A stretch of 64,000 bases of DNA, from the NCBI RefSeq assembly GCF_027533645.1, contig NZ_JAQAGY010000018.1, positions 90,571-154,570 on the forward strand. Reading direction: 5' to 3'. A model generated the notes under the pieces. The model worked only from the letters and a program-made list of their open reading frames with translations, searched no databases and was not told where the DNA came from. Numbering within the stretch: position 1 is the stretch's first letter; every line of letters starts with the position of its first letter. Source of the stretch: Paenibacillus caseinilyticus (GTDB lineage Bacteria > Bacillota > Bacilli > Paenibacillales > NBRC-103111). The translations under genes and the position numbers were made by a program. Shown here one piece after another: positions 24,560 to 34,408 of the stretch.

Positions 24560-27500
24560 ATGTTTCATCGTACAAAATGGCTGAGCATCATGCTCTCTAT
24601 GTCTTTAGGTCTCATGTCATGCCCCTTTACTCAGCATACCCAGGCAGCTGCAGCAGCAACCATTGCCCAGTGGAAGTTTGATGAAGGAAGCGGGAATACC
24701 ACGAAGGAAACGGTGGGAAACACGAATGACCCCATCCATTATGTGTTCAATAACGCGGTCTATAAACCATCCAGCGCCCCGCAATGGAAAGCGGACGGCA
24801 TCTCAGGCAGTGCCTTATTATTCGACGGCTACTCCACTTGGGTAACACACAACCCGATTGCCACGCCTTCGACGGCGATGACCATCGAGACCTGGGTCGC
24901 CCCCCGGGCCTACGAATGGGGGGATGGCGGTATGCTGTCGGCCATCGTCAATCAGCATGATAAATCCGCAAAACAGGGATTTGTGCTGGGGGTCTTTCGC
25001 GGAGGTACCTGGTCGCTGCAAATCGGATCAGGCGGAAACTGGTATGAATTGTGGGCTTACGAGCCGCTTCCCAAATCCGAGTGGTCGCATCTTGCAGCCA
25101 CGGTGGACGGAACGCAAGGGACGATGAAGCTGTATTTGAATGGGCAGCAGGTCGCATCGCGCAGTATTCCTGCCAATTCAACGATCACTCCTTCTGCTAA
25201 TAACTTGCTGATCGGCAAGAACAACCAGAGCACACCGCTCGCTGGGTTCCCCCTGAATATGTTTAACGGTCTCATTGATGAAGTGAAGATCCGAAGTGGA
25301 GCTGCCAGCGCGGCAGAGGTGCAAAGTTCTTACCAGAACGATTTGATCCAGCTGGGCGGGAATCTTCCTACGCCTGACGTAGGCTTTGACCGAAGTACGT
25401 ACAATGGGGACAAATATCGTCCCGCTTATCATGCTATCGCACCGGGCCACTGGATGAACGAACCCCATGCACCCCTCTATTATAATGGGCAGTACCATCT
25501 CTTCTACCAAAACAATCAGCATGGTCCCTATTGGCACAATATGCATTGGGGACACTGGGTAAGCGAAGACATGGTGCATTGGCGGGATCTTCCGCCGGCG
25601 GTATCGCCGGAGCTGTTCCAGGTCGACCCGGATGGCGACTGGACGGGCAGCTCCGCCATAGACGATGCGGGGAACCCTACGCTGTTCTTCACGGCCGGTA
25701 ATGATGCCAAGCCCTACATCGGCAGCAATCAGAATATCGGTGTAGCACGGAGCACGGTGAAGGAGGACGGCGACAACGATTTGAAGAAGTGGATCAAAGA
25801 ATCCAAGCTTGCCGTTACACAGCAGCCAGGTCAAGGAAAGACCGGTGAGTTCCGCGACCCTTATGTATTCAAGGATGGATCGACATGGTTCATGCTGGTG
25901 GGGACGGGGATCGATGGCCAAGGCGGAACCGCCGCTGTCTATTCCACGACCGATCCCAAGTTAATGAATTGGACCTACCGGGGCCCATTGTATCAATCGA
26001 ATACAGCTGCGTATCCTCACCTGGGAACGGTGTGGGAGCTACCGGTGCTGCTGCCGCTGGGCAATGGCAAGCACCTGCTCGCCATTAGCCCGGTGGGGTC
26101 GGGAGCGGATGTGGAAGTGTACTACTGGATCGGAACCTGGAACAGCGGCTCCGCCAAATTCACACCGGATCAACCGGCTCCGCAATTGATGGATTTTGGC
26201 GATTTCAAGTTCACGGGTCCGAGCGCTTTTGTTGATCCGGTATCGGGACGGAATATCCTGTTTACGATCGCACAGGGAGAGAGGTCCTCTCAGGAAGAAT
26301 CCAATGCAGGATGGGCGCATAATGCCGGCCTGCCGGTGGAATTAAGTCTCCGGCCGGACGGTAAGCTGGGGATCAACCCCATTGGTGAGCTGCAGTCACT
26401 ACGCGGTCAGCAGCTGGTTAATATCACGACGGATACCAGTTTCGCGGCGGCGAACACCGCTCTGTCCGCTGTGTCGGGCGATACGCTGGAAATTGAGGTG
26501 GAGCTCGCCCGAGGGGCTGCAGATCAAGTGGGTATGAAGGTTCGCCGATCTCCAAACGGCGAGGAAGAGACGTTGTTGTATTACAAGAACAGCACGGATG
26601 AATACGGAGTGAACCGGACCAAAACGGTCGCTGGCACGAACAAGGGGATCCAACAGGGCAACGTGGATATTGGGAATGAAAATGTAAAGCTGCATGTTTA
26701 TCTGGACAAGTCCATGGTGGAGTCTTACTTGAACGGATTAAAGTCCATCACGACGCGCGCTTACTCCACGCGTGAGGACGCTAAAGGGTTGCAATTATGG
26801 GCGGATACGAATACGGACTCCATTGTCGTCAAGTCGCTGAAGGTCTGGAGCATGAACTCGGCTTACGTGCCGACTCCGGCGAGCGGCGTAACGCTGTCTC
26901 CCGCAAGCCTTCAAGTGACCGTGGGCGGTAAGAAATCGTTATATGCGACGGTGGCACCTTCGAATGCGACGAACAAGAACGTGACCTGGACTTCGAGCAA
27001 TCCCGGAGTCGCAACGGTTGTTAATGGTGTGGTCACTGGCAAGTCAGCAGGCACCGCAACGATAACGGCCAAAACCCGAGATGGCGCCAAGACGGCATCA
27101 AGCACGATTACCGTTGCCGCGCCGGCTCCGTCCGGGAATTTGACGAACGGCGGATTTGAATCCGGCAATCTGAGCGGCTGGATTGTTGAGAGCGGCAATG
27201 CTTTCTCGGATGCGGCCGTGACGAATCAGTCCGTGTTCTGGGAGACGCAGCCATTCAACCACACAGGTTCGTATCATCTCTGGGGAATGAAGAACGGGGA
27301 AGTAGCTACAGGTGTCCTCAAATCGCAAAACTTCACGTTAGGCGGCAATGGGCAGATCAGCTTCCTGGTTGGCGGAGGCTCCGATATCGACAAGCTTTAC
27401 GTATCCTTCCACCGGGCTTCGGATGGCAAAGAACTATTCCGGTCGACTGGACCAGGCACTTACTGGAACTGGCAAAGCAATAAAGGCGAAACGGAAAGCT

Positions 27501-28381
27501 ACACTCGAAGGCATTGGGATGCTACGGCTTACATTGGAACCCCCATGTATATTAAGGTCGTCGATGAACGTACGGATGGGTGGGGACATATCAACGTGGA
27601 CGACTTCCTTGTTCCCGTTCAAGGAGGCGCGGCAGATACGCAAGCCCCAACCGTGCCGGCCAATCTGCAAGCACCGGCCAAGACAGCGAATTCGGTCACG
27701 CTCAGCTGGGGAGCGTCAACCGATAATGTCGGCGTTACCGGGTATTCCATCTTCCGGAATGGGACTCAAGTGGGCACCAGCATAACAACGGGGTATACGG
27801 ACAGTGGATTAACAGCGGGCACAGCCTACACCTACACGGTAAAAGCATGGGATGCTGCCGGAAATGGGTCCGCCGCCAGCAGCAGCTTGACGGTTACTAC
27901 CCAAGCTTCCACGATCGGTGGAATAACCAATCATGATTTCGAGAGCGGGAATTTGACCGGCTGGACGGTTGTCAGCGGCAACGCATTCAGTGCCGCTGAC
28001 GTGACTGCCGATGTGAACTGGGGATGGGGAGGACCCTTCAATCAGAGCGGATCGTATCATCTCTGGGGGTTTAAAGACGGGGGTGACGGGCAAGTCGGCG
28101 TCCTCAAATCCGAGACGTTCACGCTTGGCGGAAGCGGGGCCATCGATTTCCTGATCGGCGGCGGGAATGACATCAACAATCTGTATGTTGCCCTGGTCCG
28201 CGCTTCCGACGGAGCGGAATTGATGAAGGCGACGGGCAGCAATAACGAAGCGTACAGCCGAATCACGTGGAACGCCGCTTCTTATGCGGGAACATCATGC
28301 TATATCATGATTGTCGACAATGCAACGGGGGGCTTCGGCCATCTCAATGTGGATGATGTGAATGTCCCTGCTTTGAGGTAG
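24560..28381 (+). CDS. secreted multimodular GH32 fructan-active enzyme
   Basis: A 1273-residue secreted protein, similar to the SLH-anchored GH32 but with no wall anchor. Layout: signal peptide (1-33, ending near AAAAATIAQW); LamG-like domain (about 33-260); GH32 catalytic unit (270-770); bacterial Ig-like group 2 domain (774-857); GWIV-type repeat (860-1020); fibronectin type III domain (1027-1115); second GWTV repeat (1122-1272). HWMNEPHAP has Glu301 in the nucleophile position; Asp433 (FRDP) and Glu493 (WELP) complete the triad. The frame is open from 24272, but AAAGGAGG before the ATG at 24560 and the signal peptide fix the start there; an ATG at 24455 with a good ribosome site is the only rival. 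Confidence 0.92.
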   Translation: MFHRTKWLSIMLSMSLGLMSCPFTQHTQAAAAATIAQWKFDEGSGNTTKETVGNTNDPIHYVFNNAVYKPSSAPQWKADGISGSALLFDGYSTWVTHNPIATPSTAMTIETWVAPRAYEWGDGGMLSAIVNQHDKSAKQGFVLGVFRGGTWSLQIGSGGNWYELWAYEPLPKSEWSHLAATVDGTQGTMKLYLNGQQVASRSIPANSTITPSANNLLIGKNNQSTPLAGFPLNMFNGLIDEVKIRSGAASAAEVQSSYQNDLIQLGGNLPTPDVGFDRSTYNGDKYRPAYHAIAPGHWMNEPHAPLYYNGQYHLFYQNNQHGPYWHNMHWGHWVSEDMVHWRDLPPAVSPELFQVDPDGDWTGSSAIDDAGNPTLFFTAGNDAKPYIGSNQNIGVARSTVKEDGDNDLKKWIKESKLAVTQQPGQGKTGEFRDPYVFKDGSTWFMLVGTGIDGQGGTAAVYSTTDPKLMNWTYRGPLYQSNTAAYPHLGTVWELPVLLPLGNGKHLLAISPVGSGADVEVYYWIGTWNSGSAKFTPDQPAPQLMDFGDFKFTGPSAFVDPVSGRNILFTIAQGERSSQEESNAGWAHNAGLPVELSLRPDGKLGINPIGELQSLRGQQLVNITTDTSFAAANTALSAVSGDTLEIEVELARGAADQVGMKVRRSPNGEEETLLYYKNSTDEYGVNRTKTVAGTNKGIQQGNVDIGNENVKLHVYLDKSMVESYLNGLKSITTRAYSTREDAKGLQLWADTNTDSIVVKSLKVWSMNSAYVPTPASGVTLSPASLQVTVGGKKSLYATVAPSNATNKNVTWTSSNPGVATVVNGVVTGKSAGTATITAKTRDGAKTASSTITVAAPAPSGNLTNGGFESGNLSGWIVESGNAFSDAAVTNQSVFWETQPFNHTGSYHLWGMKNGEVATGVLKSQNFTLGGNGQISFLVGGGSDIDKLYVSFHRASDGKELFRSTGPGTYWNWQSNKGETESYTRRHWDATAYIGTPMYIKVVDERTDGWGHINVDDFLVPVQGGAADTQAPTVPANLQAPAKTANSVTLSWGASTDNVGVTGYSIFRNGTQVGTSITTGYTDSGLTAGTAYTYTVKAWDAAGNGSAASSSLTVTTQASTIGGITNHDFESGNLTGWTVVSGNAFSAADVTADVNWGWGGPFNQSGSYHLWGFKDGGDGQVGVLKSETFTLGGSGAIDFLIGGGNDINNLYVALVRASDGAELMKATGSNNEAYSRITWNAASYAGTSCYIMIVDNATGGFGHLNVDDVNVPALR

Positions 28382-28478
28382 ACTGCCTCCACCAACTATT
28401 GGATCTGCGCTAGCATGCAGAGTCCGTGCCGCTGGAGTCTATGACGAATAGGTCAGTCACTGAAGCGATGGCAGATCC

Positions 28479-28513
28479 CGACCCTGGTCACGATGCGGCC
28501 AGGGTCGTTTTTT
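28479..28513 (+). terminator. Rho-independent terminator of the fructan locus
   Basis: CGACCCTGG (28479-28487) pairs with CCAGGGTCG (28499-28507), followed by six T residues. It ends the transcript of the second secreted GH32 gene. Confidence 0.88.
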
Positions 28514-28632
28514 GCTCTTCCAGCCGTCTCGGTAAACCATCAGGGATTAGGTATTAAAGAGAGGAAACAACTCGATGAGATAAAAATTATTTTGACTAAG
28601 GCCGGTGAAGGATAGCTTATTATAGACACCGC

Positions 28633-28662
28633 GGCAGCCGGCCAAGATGATCACCGGCTGCC
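28633..28662. other. unexplained hairpin in the gene-free gap before the GerPF-like gene
   Basis: GGCAGCCGG (28633-28641) and CCGGCTGCC (28654-28662) are perfect 9-bp arms around 12 bases, with only a weak T run after them. The remaining sequence between 28514 and 28806 shows no gene I can support. Confidence 0.4.
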
Positions 28663-28806
28663 TTTGGTCACCTGCAGGGCAGTTATTATAGTGGGGACGA
28701 ATTGGGACGGACTGTGTCGTTGGAGGGCCTCTTCTTTTGTCCAGGAACCTATCTTGCTATAGGCGAATATCCTGAATCATTAAGAACGAATGGAGTGGTT
28801 AGACGA

Positions 28807-29022
28807 ATGCCGTCCATTGTAGGGAATATCAAAGTCGACAGCGTCGGACCCAGCTCTACGGTGCATATAGGGGATGCGGTTTGCATCATTCTATCGAGCG
28901 CGTCCAAAAATTATGGGGGAGCGAGCTCCTTCTCGCCGGGAGACAGCTACGGAAGCGTCAGCAATAACCAGAACAATCGGGTCATTACGAATGATCCGGA
29001 TGTGATTGACAACAGCCGTTAG
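28807..29022 (+). CDS. GerPF/GerPA-family spore germination protein
   Basis: A 71-residue protein of the small GerPA/GerPF family, which in Bacillus is made in the mother cell and helps germinants cross the spore coat. The pattern MPSIVGNIKVDSVGPSSTV followed by HIGDAVCI, then SKNYGGASSFSPGD and a terminal NDPDVIDN, matches GerPF (MPAxxGxxxIxxVxxGxxxxGD...SKxxxGSGSFNTGD...xDPDxxDQN). The frame is open from 28702, but GGAGTGG eight bases before the ATG at 28807 and the family N-terminus fix the start. It stands alone, not in a gerPABCDEF operon. Confidence 0.85.
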   Translation: MPSIVGNIKVDSVGPSSTVHIGDAVCIILSSASKNYGGASSFSPGDSYGSVSNNQNNRVITNDPDVIDNSR

Positions 29023-29116
29023 GGGCTGTCTGGTTCTACCAGCCGGCAGCAGGCTGCAGGGCATAGCTTGGCGAAGGTCAGTCCCGTATGCTTCCTGATG
29101 AGCCTCTATAACAACA

Positions 29117-29160
29117 AGAACCCCCGACACACGCGGCAAGGCGCGGATTACGGAGGTTCT
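29117..29160 (-). terminator. terminator of the amino-acid permease gene
   Basis: On the minus strand AGAACCTCCG (29160-29151) pairs with CGGGGGTTCT (29126-29117), a 10-bp stem with one G-U pair, then TGTTGTT. It lies just after the permease stop. The loop contains a second small GC-rich dyad. Confidence 0.65.
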
Positions 29161-29172
29161 CTTGGTTGTACA

Positions 29173-30507
29173 CTATTGTCGTTTAAACTTAGCCATCGAA
29201 ATCGCGATTAATGCGGCCAGGACGACAAGCGATGCGATAATGCTGATACGGTTGCCTTCATCCAGTACGAACAGGATGGAGATCAGGCTGAGCGCCGCGG
29301 CGGTGAAGCCCGTGATGTACGGGAAGGCCCACAGCTTGAAGCTCGGGTTCACTGGATACGAGCGGCGCAGCTTGAGCTGGGCCAGGCAGATGCCGATCCA
29401 CACGAGCGAGACGACGAAGCCGGGGAAGGCCATGAGCAGCCCGAAGACCTGATCCTGCGCCACATAGGCGATCATGGAACCGCAGACCAGGACGACCGCG
29501 GTGAGACCCAGGCTGTAGAGCGGCACCCCCTTGTCCGAGACGTAGGCGAAGGCGCGGGGCGCTTCCCCTTCGGATGCGAGGGAGTGCAGCATCCGTGTAC
29601 AGCCGTAGATGCCCGAGTTCGCTGCCGACAAGACGGCGATGATCAGAATGAAGTTCATGAAGTGGGCCGCGCCCTGTAGCCCTGCAATGGATAGCACCTG
29701 GACGAAGGGGCTGGACTGCTCGCTGAGTTCGTTCCAGGGAATCAGGCCGCAGATGACCAGAATCGGCAGCGTATAGAACAGGATGATCCGCCAGACGAAG
29801 TTCTTAATGACCTTCGGGAGCACGCGCTCCGCGTCTTTGGCTTCGGTGACCGTAACGCCGATCAGTTCGGATCCGCCGAAGGAGAACATGACGATGAGCA
29901 GTGCCGAGAAGATGGAAGCCATACCGCCCGGGAAGAAACCGCCGTGTTCCGTGAAGTTGCTCCAATAATCCGTTTGGCCGCTCGGGATGATGCCCAATAG
30001 GATGCCTGCGCCCAAAATGATGAACACAATGATCATCGCAATCTTGATGCCGGCGAACCAGAACTCGAACTCGCCGTAATGCTTGACATTCATGAGGTTC
30101 ACGCCCAGGATGAAGGCCGTACAGCCCAGGCTCAAGATCCAGAGCGGGATGGATGGCAGCCAGTACTGCAGGAAGCTTCCGCCCACGATGACTTCGATGA
30201 CACAGACAGCGAGCCAGAGCAGACAATAGAGCCAGCCCATAACGAAAGAGGCGCGTATGCCGAAGGCTTTATGGATGAACCCTTTTATATTCGTATTCGG
30301 GTAGACAATCGCCATCTCGGCTATCGCCCCCATGACCACCAGCAGCAGCAGCCCTGCGAATACATAGGCCAGAACCACGCCGGGACCTGCAAGAGAGACG
30401 GTCTCCGCACTGCCCTTAAAAATACCGGTGCCGATCGCTCCCCCCATCGCCATCATGCTGATATGCCTTGGCAACAGTTTCTTTTGAAGTTCTCCATTCG
30501 TCTCCAC
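29173..30507 (-). CDS. amino-acid permease (APC superfamily, AAT type)
   Basis: A 444-residue membrane protein with 12 hydrophobic segments. The start motif HISMMAMGGAIGTGIFKGSA is the substrate- and Na+/H+-site helix of the AAT family (AroP, LysP, GabP, AnsP), and FSFGGSELIGVTVTEAKDAE is the equally typical helix-6 region. It imports an amino acid with protons; which one cannot be told. The GTG at 30507 begins VETNGELQKKLLPRHI with AGGGTGG about 14 bases upstream, so the exact start is not firm. It is a single-gene unit, convergent with the GerPF-like gene. Confidence 0.93.
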   Translation of the reverse strand: METNGELQKKLLPRHISMMAMGGAIGTGIFKGSAETVSLAGPGVVLAYVFAGLLLLVVMGAIAEMAIVYPNTNIKGFIHKAFGIRASFVMGWLYCLLWLAVCVIEVIVGGSFLQYWLPSIPLWILSLGCTAFILGVNLMNVKHYGEFEFWFAGIKIAMIIVFIILGAGILLGIIPSGQTDYWSNFTEHGGFFPGGMASIFSALLIVMFSFGGSELIGVTVTEAKDAERVLPKVIKNFVWRIILFYTLPILVICGLIPWNELSEQSSPFVQVLSIAGLQGAAHFMNFILIIAVLSAANSGIYGCTRMLHSLASEGEAPRAFAYVSDKGVPLYSLGLTAVVLVCGSMIAYVAQDQVFGLLMAFPGFVVSLVWIGICLAQLKLRRSYPVNPSFKLWAFPYITGFTAAALSLISILFVLDEGNRISIIASLVVLAALIAISMAKFKRQ

Positions 30508-30827
30508 GAGTATGCTTCAGCCACCCTTGTATTCAAAATATTTCCATTATTTTCGCGCTTATGGCGCAAGTTCCGACACTGCATTCTAACAAATTCTGAA
30601 GAAACATGAAAGGTGGAAAAGGTGGTTAATTCACGATTGGTAGATTAATAGAAATGAGGGGCTGGGATTTGGCGCAGGATGACCCTGGGTGTCAGCTCCT
30701 TCTGCAGCTTCACTGCTTTGGACTTGCTTAGCTAATTTGTTTTGAATCGCGCTGGGAGGAAAATCCTTGAGAACCGTTCACTGAATGTGCTATACCTGTA
30801 CAAGGAGCACACAAGTGCAGCACAATA

Positions 30828-30841
30828 TGAAAGCGATTGCA
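30828..30841 (+). promoter_or_regulatory. candidate catabolite-responsive element (cre)
   Basis: TGAAAGCGATTGCA fits the cre consensus TGWAANCGNTNWCA at 13 of 14 positions. It lies about 20 bp before the response-regulator start, where CcpA binding would act as a roadblock. The rest of the gap 30508-30859 shows no gene I can support. Confidence 0.5.
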
Positions 30842-30859
30842 CAAAAAGGGGGGTCAAGC

Positions 30860-32410
30860 ATGCTGCAGATCCTGATCGTGGACGACGAGGCAATAGAACG
30901 GGACGGCATCCGGTTCCTCATCCGCAAGTTTGGGCTGGAGCTGACGGTACTTGAAGCGGAGAACGGCGAAGAGGCGCTGGAAGTGCTCGCCGAGCATCCC
31001 GTGGACATTCTGTTCACGGATATTAAGATGCCGTTCATGGACGGGCTGGAGCTGTGCCGGCGGGCGAGGGAGCGGTACGCGGCGCTTCGGATTATCATCT
31101 ACAGCGCATACGGGGAGTTCGAATACGCCCAGCAGGCGATCCGGTACGGCATTCAGTCCTATGTGCTGAAGCCGATCGACGTGCAGGAATTCAGGACTGT
31201 GCTGATGGCCGCGATGGAGCTGTGCCGGCAGGAGAAGGCCTTGGAGGCACAGCAGATCACACTCAGGGACGGCTACCATAAAGGCCTCGTCTACGAGAAG
31301 GAAAAACAGCTGCTCGACCTGATCGGCGGCCGGGCGGACGTTGAAGCGCTGGAGTCCTTGGCGCAGGCAGGCGTCCCACTCCGTGGGCGAAGGATCCAGA
31401 TGATGCTGGTGCACTTCGAGGGCCGTTTTTTTGGGAGCAGCGACCAATCCTTTCAGAATGATATCCGGGAGCTGGTACGGGACGACTGGGAGCTGGTCCA
31501 CTTGAACGAAAGCCAGTGCCTGCTGCTGGTTCTGACCCCGGAGTCGCTGGCCTCGAACGATACGGCAGCGGACATCGGGGAGCGGCTGCAGCAAAGGCTG
31601 ACGGCTGGGTACGGGCAGCCATGTACGGTCGTGGTCGGCAGGCCGGAGACGGCAGGTGGGCTCAAGGACGAGTACGAGCGGATGGAGGGGCTGCTCGAGA
31701 ACCAGTTCTTCTATAAGGAAGGCACCGTGTTCTACACCGACCGGACTCAGGCCGGACGGCCGCTCCCGGCGGACGCACTGGCGGAGCTGCTGGACCGCCT
31801 GTACTGGCATCTGGAGGCGAAGGATGACTACGGGTTCCGCCGCGGGATGGGGCTGTTCTTCGAGACGGTGCGCCGGAGCGGGCAGCATTCGGTCATCTAT
31901 ACCAAATATCTGTGCATGGAGCTGACCCGGAAGGCGCTGCATACCGCTGGCAGGGAAGGGGAGCCCGATTGGTCCCACTACGCCGAGGAGCTCTTCTCCT
32001 GCCGATCCCTGGAGGAGCTGGAGAGCAGCGTGCAGAGGGCACTGGACCTGATCCCGATGGAAGATGCTCATGAGAGCGGTGCCCTTCACACGAAGAAGGT
32101 CATCAAAGATGTCGTGGGGCTCATTGAGGAGCACTATATGCACGATATTTCCTTGAGCTGGATTGCGGAGCAGGTGCATCTGACGCAGACCTACCTCAGC
32201 TACCTGTTCAGCCGGGAGAAGGGACAGCCCCTGATCAAATACATCACGGGGGTGCGGATGCAGAAGGCGGCGGAGCTGCTGATAGGCAGCCATCTGACGG
32301 TGGCCCAGATCAGCGAGCGGACGGGATATACGAGCGATTCATACTTCGGCAAAATCTTCAAGAACCACTACGGCGTCTCCCCGGCCAAGTACAGGGAGAG
32401 GAGCTCCTGA
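30860..32410 (+). CDS. YesN-type response regulator with AraC DNA-binding domain
   Basis: A 516-residue regulator. Residues 2-120 form a receiver with acidic pocket VDDE and phosphoacceptor Asp54 in FTDIKMP; the Lys in LKPID is the conserved switch residue. A central helical region follows, and the last 100 residues are an AraC-type double HTH (SLSWIAEQVHLTQTYLSYLF, SERTGYTSDSYFGKIFK). The frame is open from 30785, but AAAAGGGGGG ten bases before the ATG at 30860 fixes the start. It is cotranscribed with the histidine kinase that starts one base after its stop. The likely target is a sugar importer, perhaps the ABC operon at 35 kb. Confidence 0.93.
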   Translation: MLQILIVDDEAIERDGIRFLIRKFGLELTVLEAENGEEALEVLAEHPVDILFTDIKMPFMDGLELCRRARERYAALRIIIYSAYGEFEYAQQAIRYGIQSYVLKPIDVQEFRTVLMAAMELCRQEKALEAQQITLRDGYHKGLVYEKEKQLLDLIGGRADVEALESLAQAGVPLRGRRIQMMLVHFEGRFFGSSDQSFQNDIRELVRDDWELVHLNESQCLLLVLTPESLASNDTAADIGERLQQRLTAGYGQPCTVVVGRPETAGGLKDEYERMEGLLENQFFYKEGTVFYTDRTQAGRPLPADALAELLDRLYWHLEAKDDYGFRRGMGLFFETVRRSGQHSVIYTKYLCMELTRKALHTAGREGEPDWSHYAEELFSCRSLEELESSVQRALDLIPMEDAHESGALHTKKVIKDVVGLIEEHYMHDISLSWIAEQVHLTQTYLSYLFSREKGQPLIKYITGVRMQKAAELLIGSHLTVAQISERTGYTSDSYFGKIFKNHYGVSPAKYRERSS

Positions 32411-32411
32411 G

Positions 32412-34169
32412 ATGGGGATGAGCCGGCTCCTTCACTATTTTCAGAACCTGAGGTTCAAGCAGAAGCTGTTCAGCTCCTATCTGGTCGTCTGTATTATCCC
32501 GCTGATCGTGCTGGGGGCGTTCTCCTACTATCAGGCCAGCCGCTTCCTCCTGCAGCAGGCGGAGCAGAATCTGGACGAATCCATCGGCGGGCTGGCGGAG
32601 GGACTGGACTTCCGGACCCGGCAGTTCGAAGCCGTGATCAACTCGGTGACGCAGAATATCGTGTTCAAGCAGATCTTCGTCCATCATAACGGGAACATTA
32701 CGGGCCTGTACCGCGATTATGTCGACCCGTTCTTCAGCAATATCCTTGACTTCAACCCGGATCTGCTGCAGATCTCCGTCTTCACGGATAACCCCGAGAT
32801 TCTGCGGGGGAATTACATCCTGCCGCTGGAGCTCATTCATGGGATGCAGTGGTCGCGCAGCCTGAAGCAGGAGGGCACGCAGTGGATGGGGTACAACGGC
32901 AAGGTGTTCGCCACCCGGCTGTTCGCCGACAACGATAGGGCGACGAATACCCCCTCCTCGGCGGTGCTGTTCCTCAGTCTCGACGAGGACAGCCTGTTCC
33001 AGGGGCTCCGTGAGATTCAGGCGGATGCCTATCATGTCAGCATCCGGGACCGGGAGGGGCGGACCGTCACCGCCCGGAGCGCTGCGATGCCGGGGGACTT
33101 CCAGCTGCCGGAGGGGGAGCCTCGGGATGAGCCGGGTGGTCATGGGAACAGCAGCGGTTACCTGACCGTGGGACAGACGGAGTACCTGTATCTCCGCAAG
33201 GAGATTCCGGGCGCCGGCTGGGAGCTGGTCTACTACACGCCGAAGGATGCCATTGCGGTCGATGCCCGCAGCATCGTCGGGGCCACGGCGCTGATCATCG
33301 CGGTATGCCTTCTCATCCTGGTGTTCCTGATCCGTATGTTCTCGAACACGTTCGTGAACCGGATCACGAAGCTGAACACGACGATGATGCTCGTCGAGAA
33401 TGGGAACCTGAAGGTCGAGGTCTCCAGTCCCTCGCGCGATGAGATCGGGCAGCTGACCAACCGCTTCGGCCGGATGCTGCATAATATCAACACCCTGATC
33501 GAAGAGGTCTACCAGAGCAAAATCACCCAGAAGGAAGCCGAACTGAAGGCGCTGCAGACGCAGATCAATCCGCATTTTCTCTATAACACCCTGTCCATTA
33601 TCAACTGGAAGGCCCTGCAGGCTGACGCCATGGAGATCAGCGAGATCACGACCAACGTATCGAAGTTCTACCGTACGGTACTCAACAAGGGCCGGAATAT
33701 CATCCGGGTGGGGCACGAGCTCGAGAACGCCAAGGCGTATATGCAGATCCAACTCGTCATGCACAGCCACAGCTTTGACTTCCTCTGCGAGGTGGAGGAG
33801 CGGGTGCTGGAGTTCGATACGATCAACTTGATCTTCCAGCCCATCCTCGAAAATGCGCTGGAGCATGGCATCGACCGGATCCGCAAAGGGGAACGCCGGG
33901 GCCGGATCGCTATGCGCGGGTTCCTGGAGGGGGACCGGGTGACGTTCACCATCGAGGATAACGGACCGGGCATGGATGCGGAGACAGCACGGGAGGTATT
34001 GATCGCCAGCTCCAAAGGCTACGGCCTCAAGAACGTCAATGACCGCCTGCAGCTCCGCTTCGGGGCGGACTATGGAGTGAGCCTGCAGAGCACACCGGGG
34101 CAGGGGACGACGGTGACTCTGGCCTTTCCGCGATATACGGAAGGGATTCCCACTGTGGAAGCGGGATAG
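32412..34169 (+). CDS. YesM-type sensor histidine kinase
   Basis: A 585-residue membrane sensor. Helix 1 spans about residues 18-40, an extracellular Cache-like sensor about 41-290, helix 2 about 291-315 (ALIIAVCLLILVFLI), then a HAMP domain, the His-kinase motif INPHFLYNTLSIIN with His388 as phosphorylation site, and an HATPase with ENALEHGI and DNGPGM. It is the standard partner of a YesN regulator and should detect an extracellular sugar, often together with a binding protein. It starts one base after the regulator stop; an ATG six bases later is an alternative start. Confidence 0.94.
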   Translation: MGMSRLLHYFQNLRFKQKLFSSYLVVCIIPLIVLGAFSYYQASRFLLQQAEQNLDESIGGLAEGLDFRTRQFEAVINSVTQNIVFKQIFVHHNGNITGLYRDYVDPFFSNILDFNPDLLQISVFTDNPEILRGNYILPLELIHGMQWSRSLKQEGTQWMGYNGKVFATRLFADNDRATNTPSSAVLFLSLDEDSLFQGLREIQADAYHVSIRDREGRTVTARSAAMPGDFQLPEGEPRDEPGGHGNSSGYLTVGQTEYLYLRKEIPGAGWELVYYTPKDAIAVDARSIVGATALIIAVCLLILVFLIRMFSNTFVNRITKLNTTMMLVENGNLKVEVSSPSRDEIGQLTNRFGRMLHNINTLIEEVYQSKITQKEAELKALQTQINPHFLYNTLSIINWKALQADAMEISEITTNVSKFYRTVLNKGRNIIRVGHELENAKAYMQIQLVMHSHSFDFLCEVEERVLEFDTINLIFQPILENALEHGIDRIRKGERRGRIAMRGFLEGDRVTFTIEDNGPGMDAETAREVLIASSKGYGLKNVNDRLQLRFGADYGVSLQSTPGQGTTVTLAFPRYTEGIPTVEAG

Positions 34170-34356
34170 CCGGCAGGTGAGATCAGGCGGTGAATTCATA
34201 AAGGCTCGTCAGGCTTGACTATTCGATAAATTCTAACACTATCATCAAGAGTGACAGCGATTTTGTTCATTTTGTACTTTACGCTAGCCTGTTATTTTGA
34301 GGAATCTACGGTTGTTGCAACTGGGGCAGCAATGGCAGAAATAGAGACGGCCGATA

Positions 34357-34394
34357 CTAAAAATGCCATACCCCTTATGAAGGGAGCATAGCAT
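34357..34394 (-). terminator. terminator of the small membrane-protein gene
   Basis: On the minus strand, the ATGCTATGCTCCCTT arm pairs imperfectly with AAGGGGTATGGCAT, followed by five T residues. It lies just after the stop of the gene at 34409-34654. The remaining bases between 34170 and 34356 show no gene I can support. Confidence 0.6.
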
Positions 34395-34408
34395 TTAATA
34401 CTCTTGTC

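Noticed and set aside
34320..34400. 25-codon hydrophobic frame on the minus strand after the small membrane gene
   Set aside because: It overlaps the terminator hairpin and is too short to distinguish from chance.
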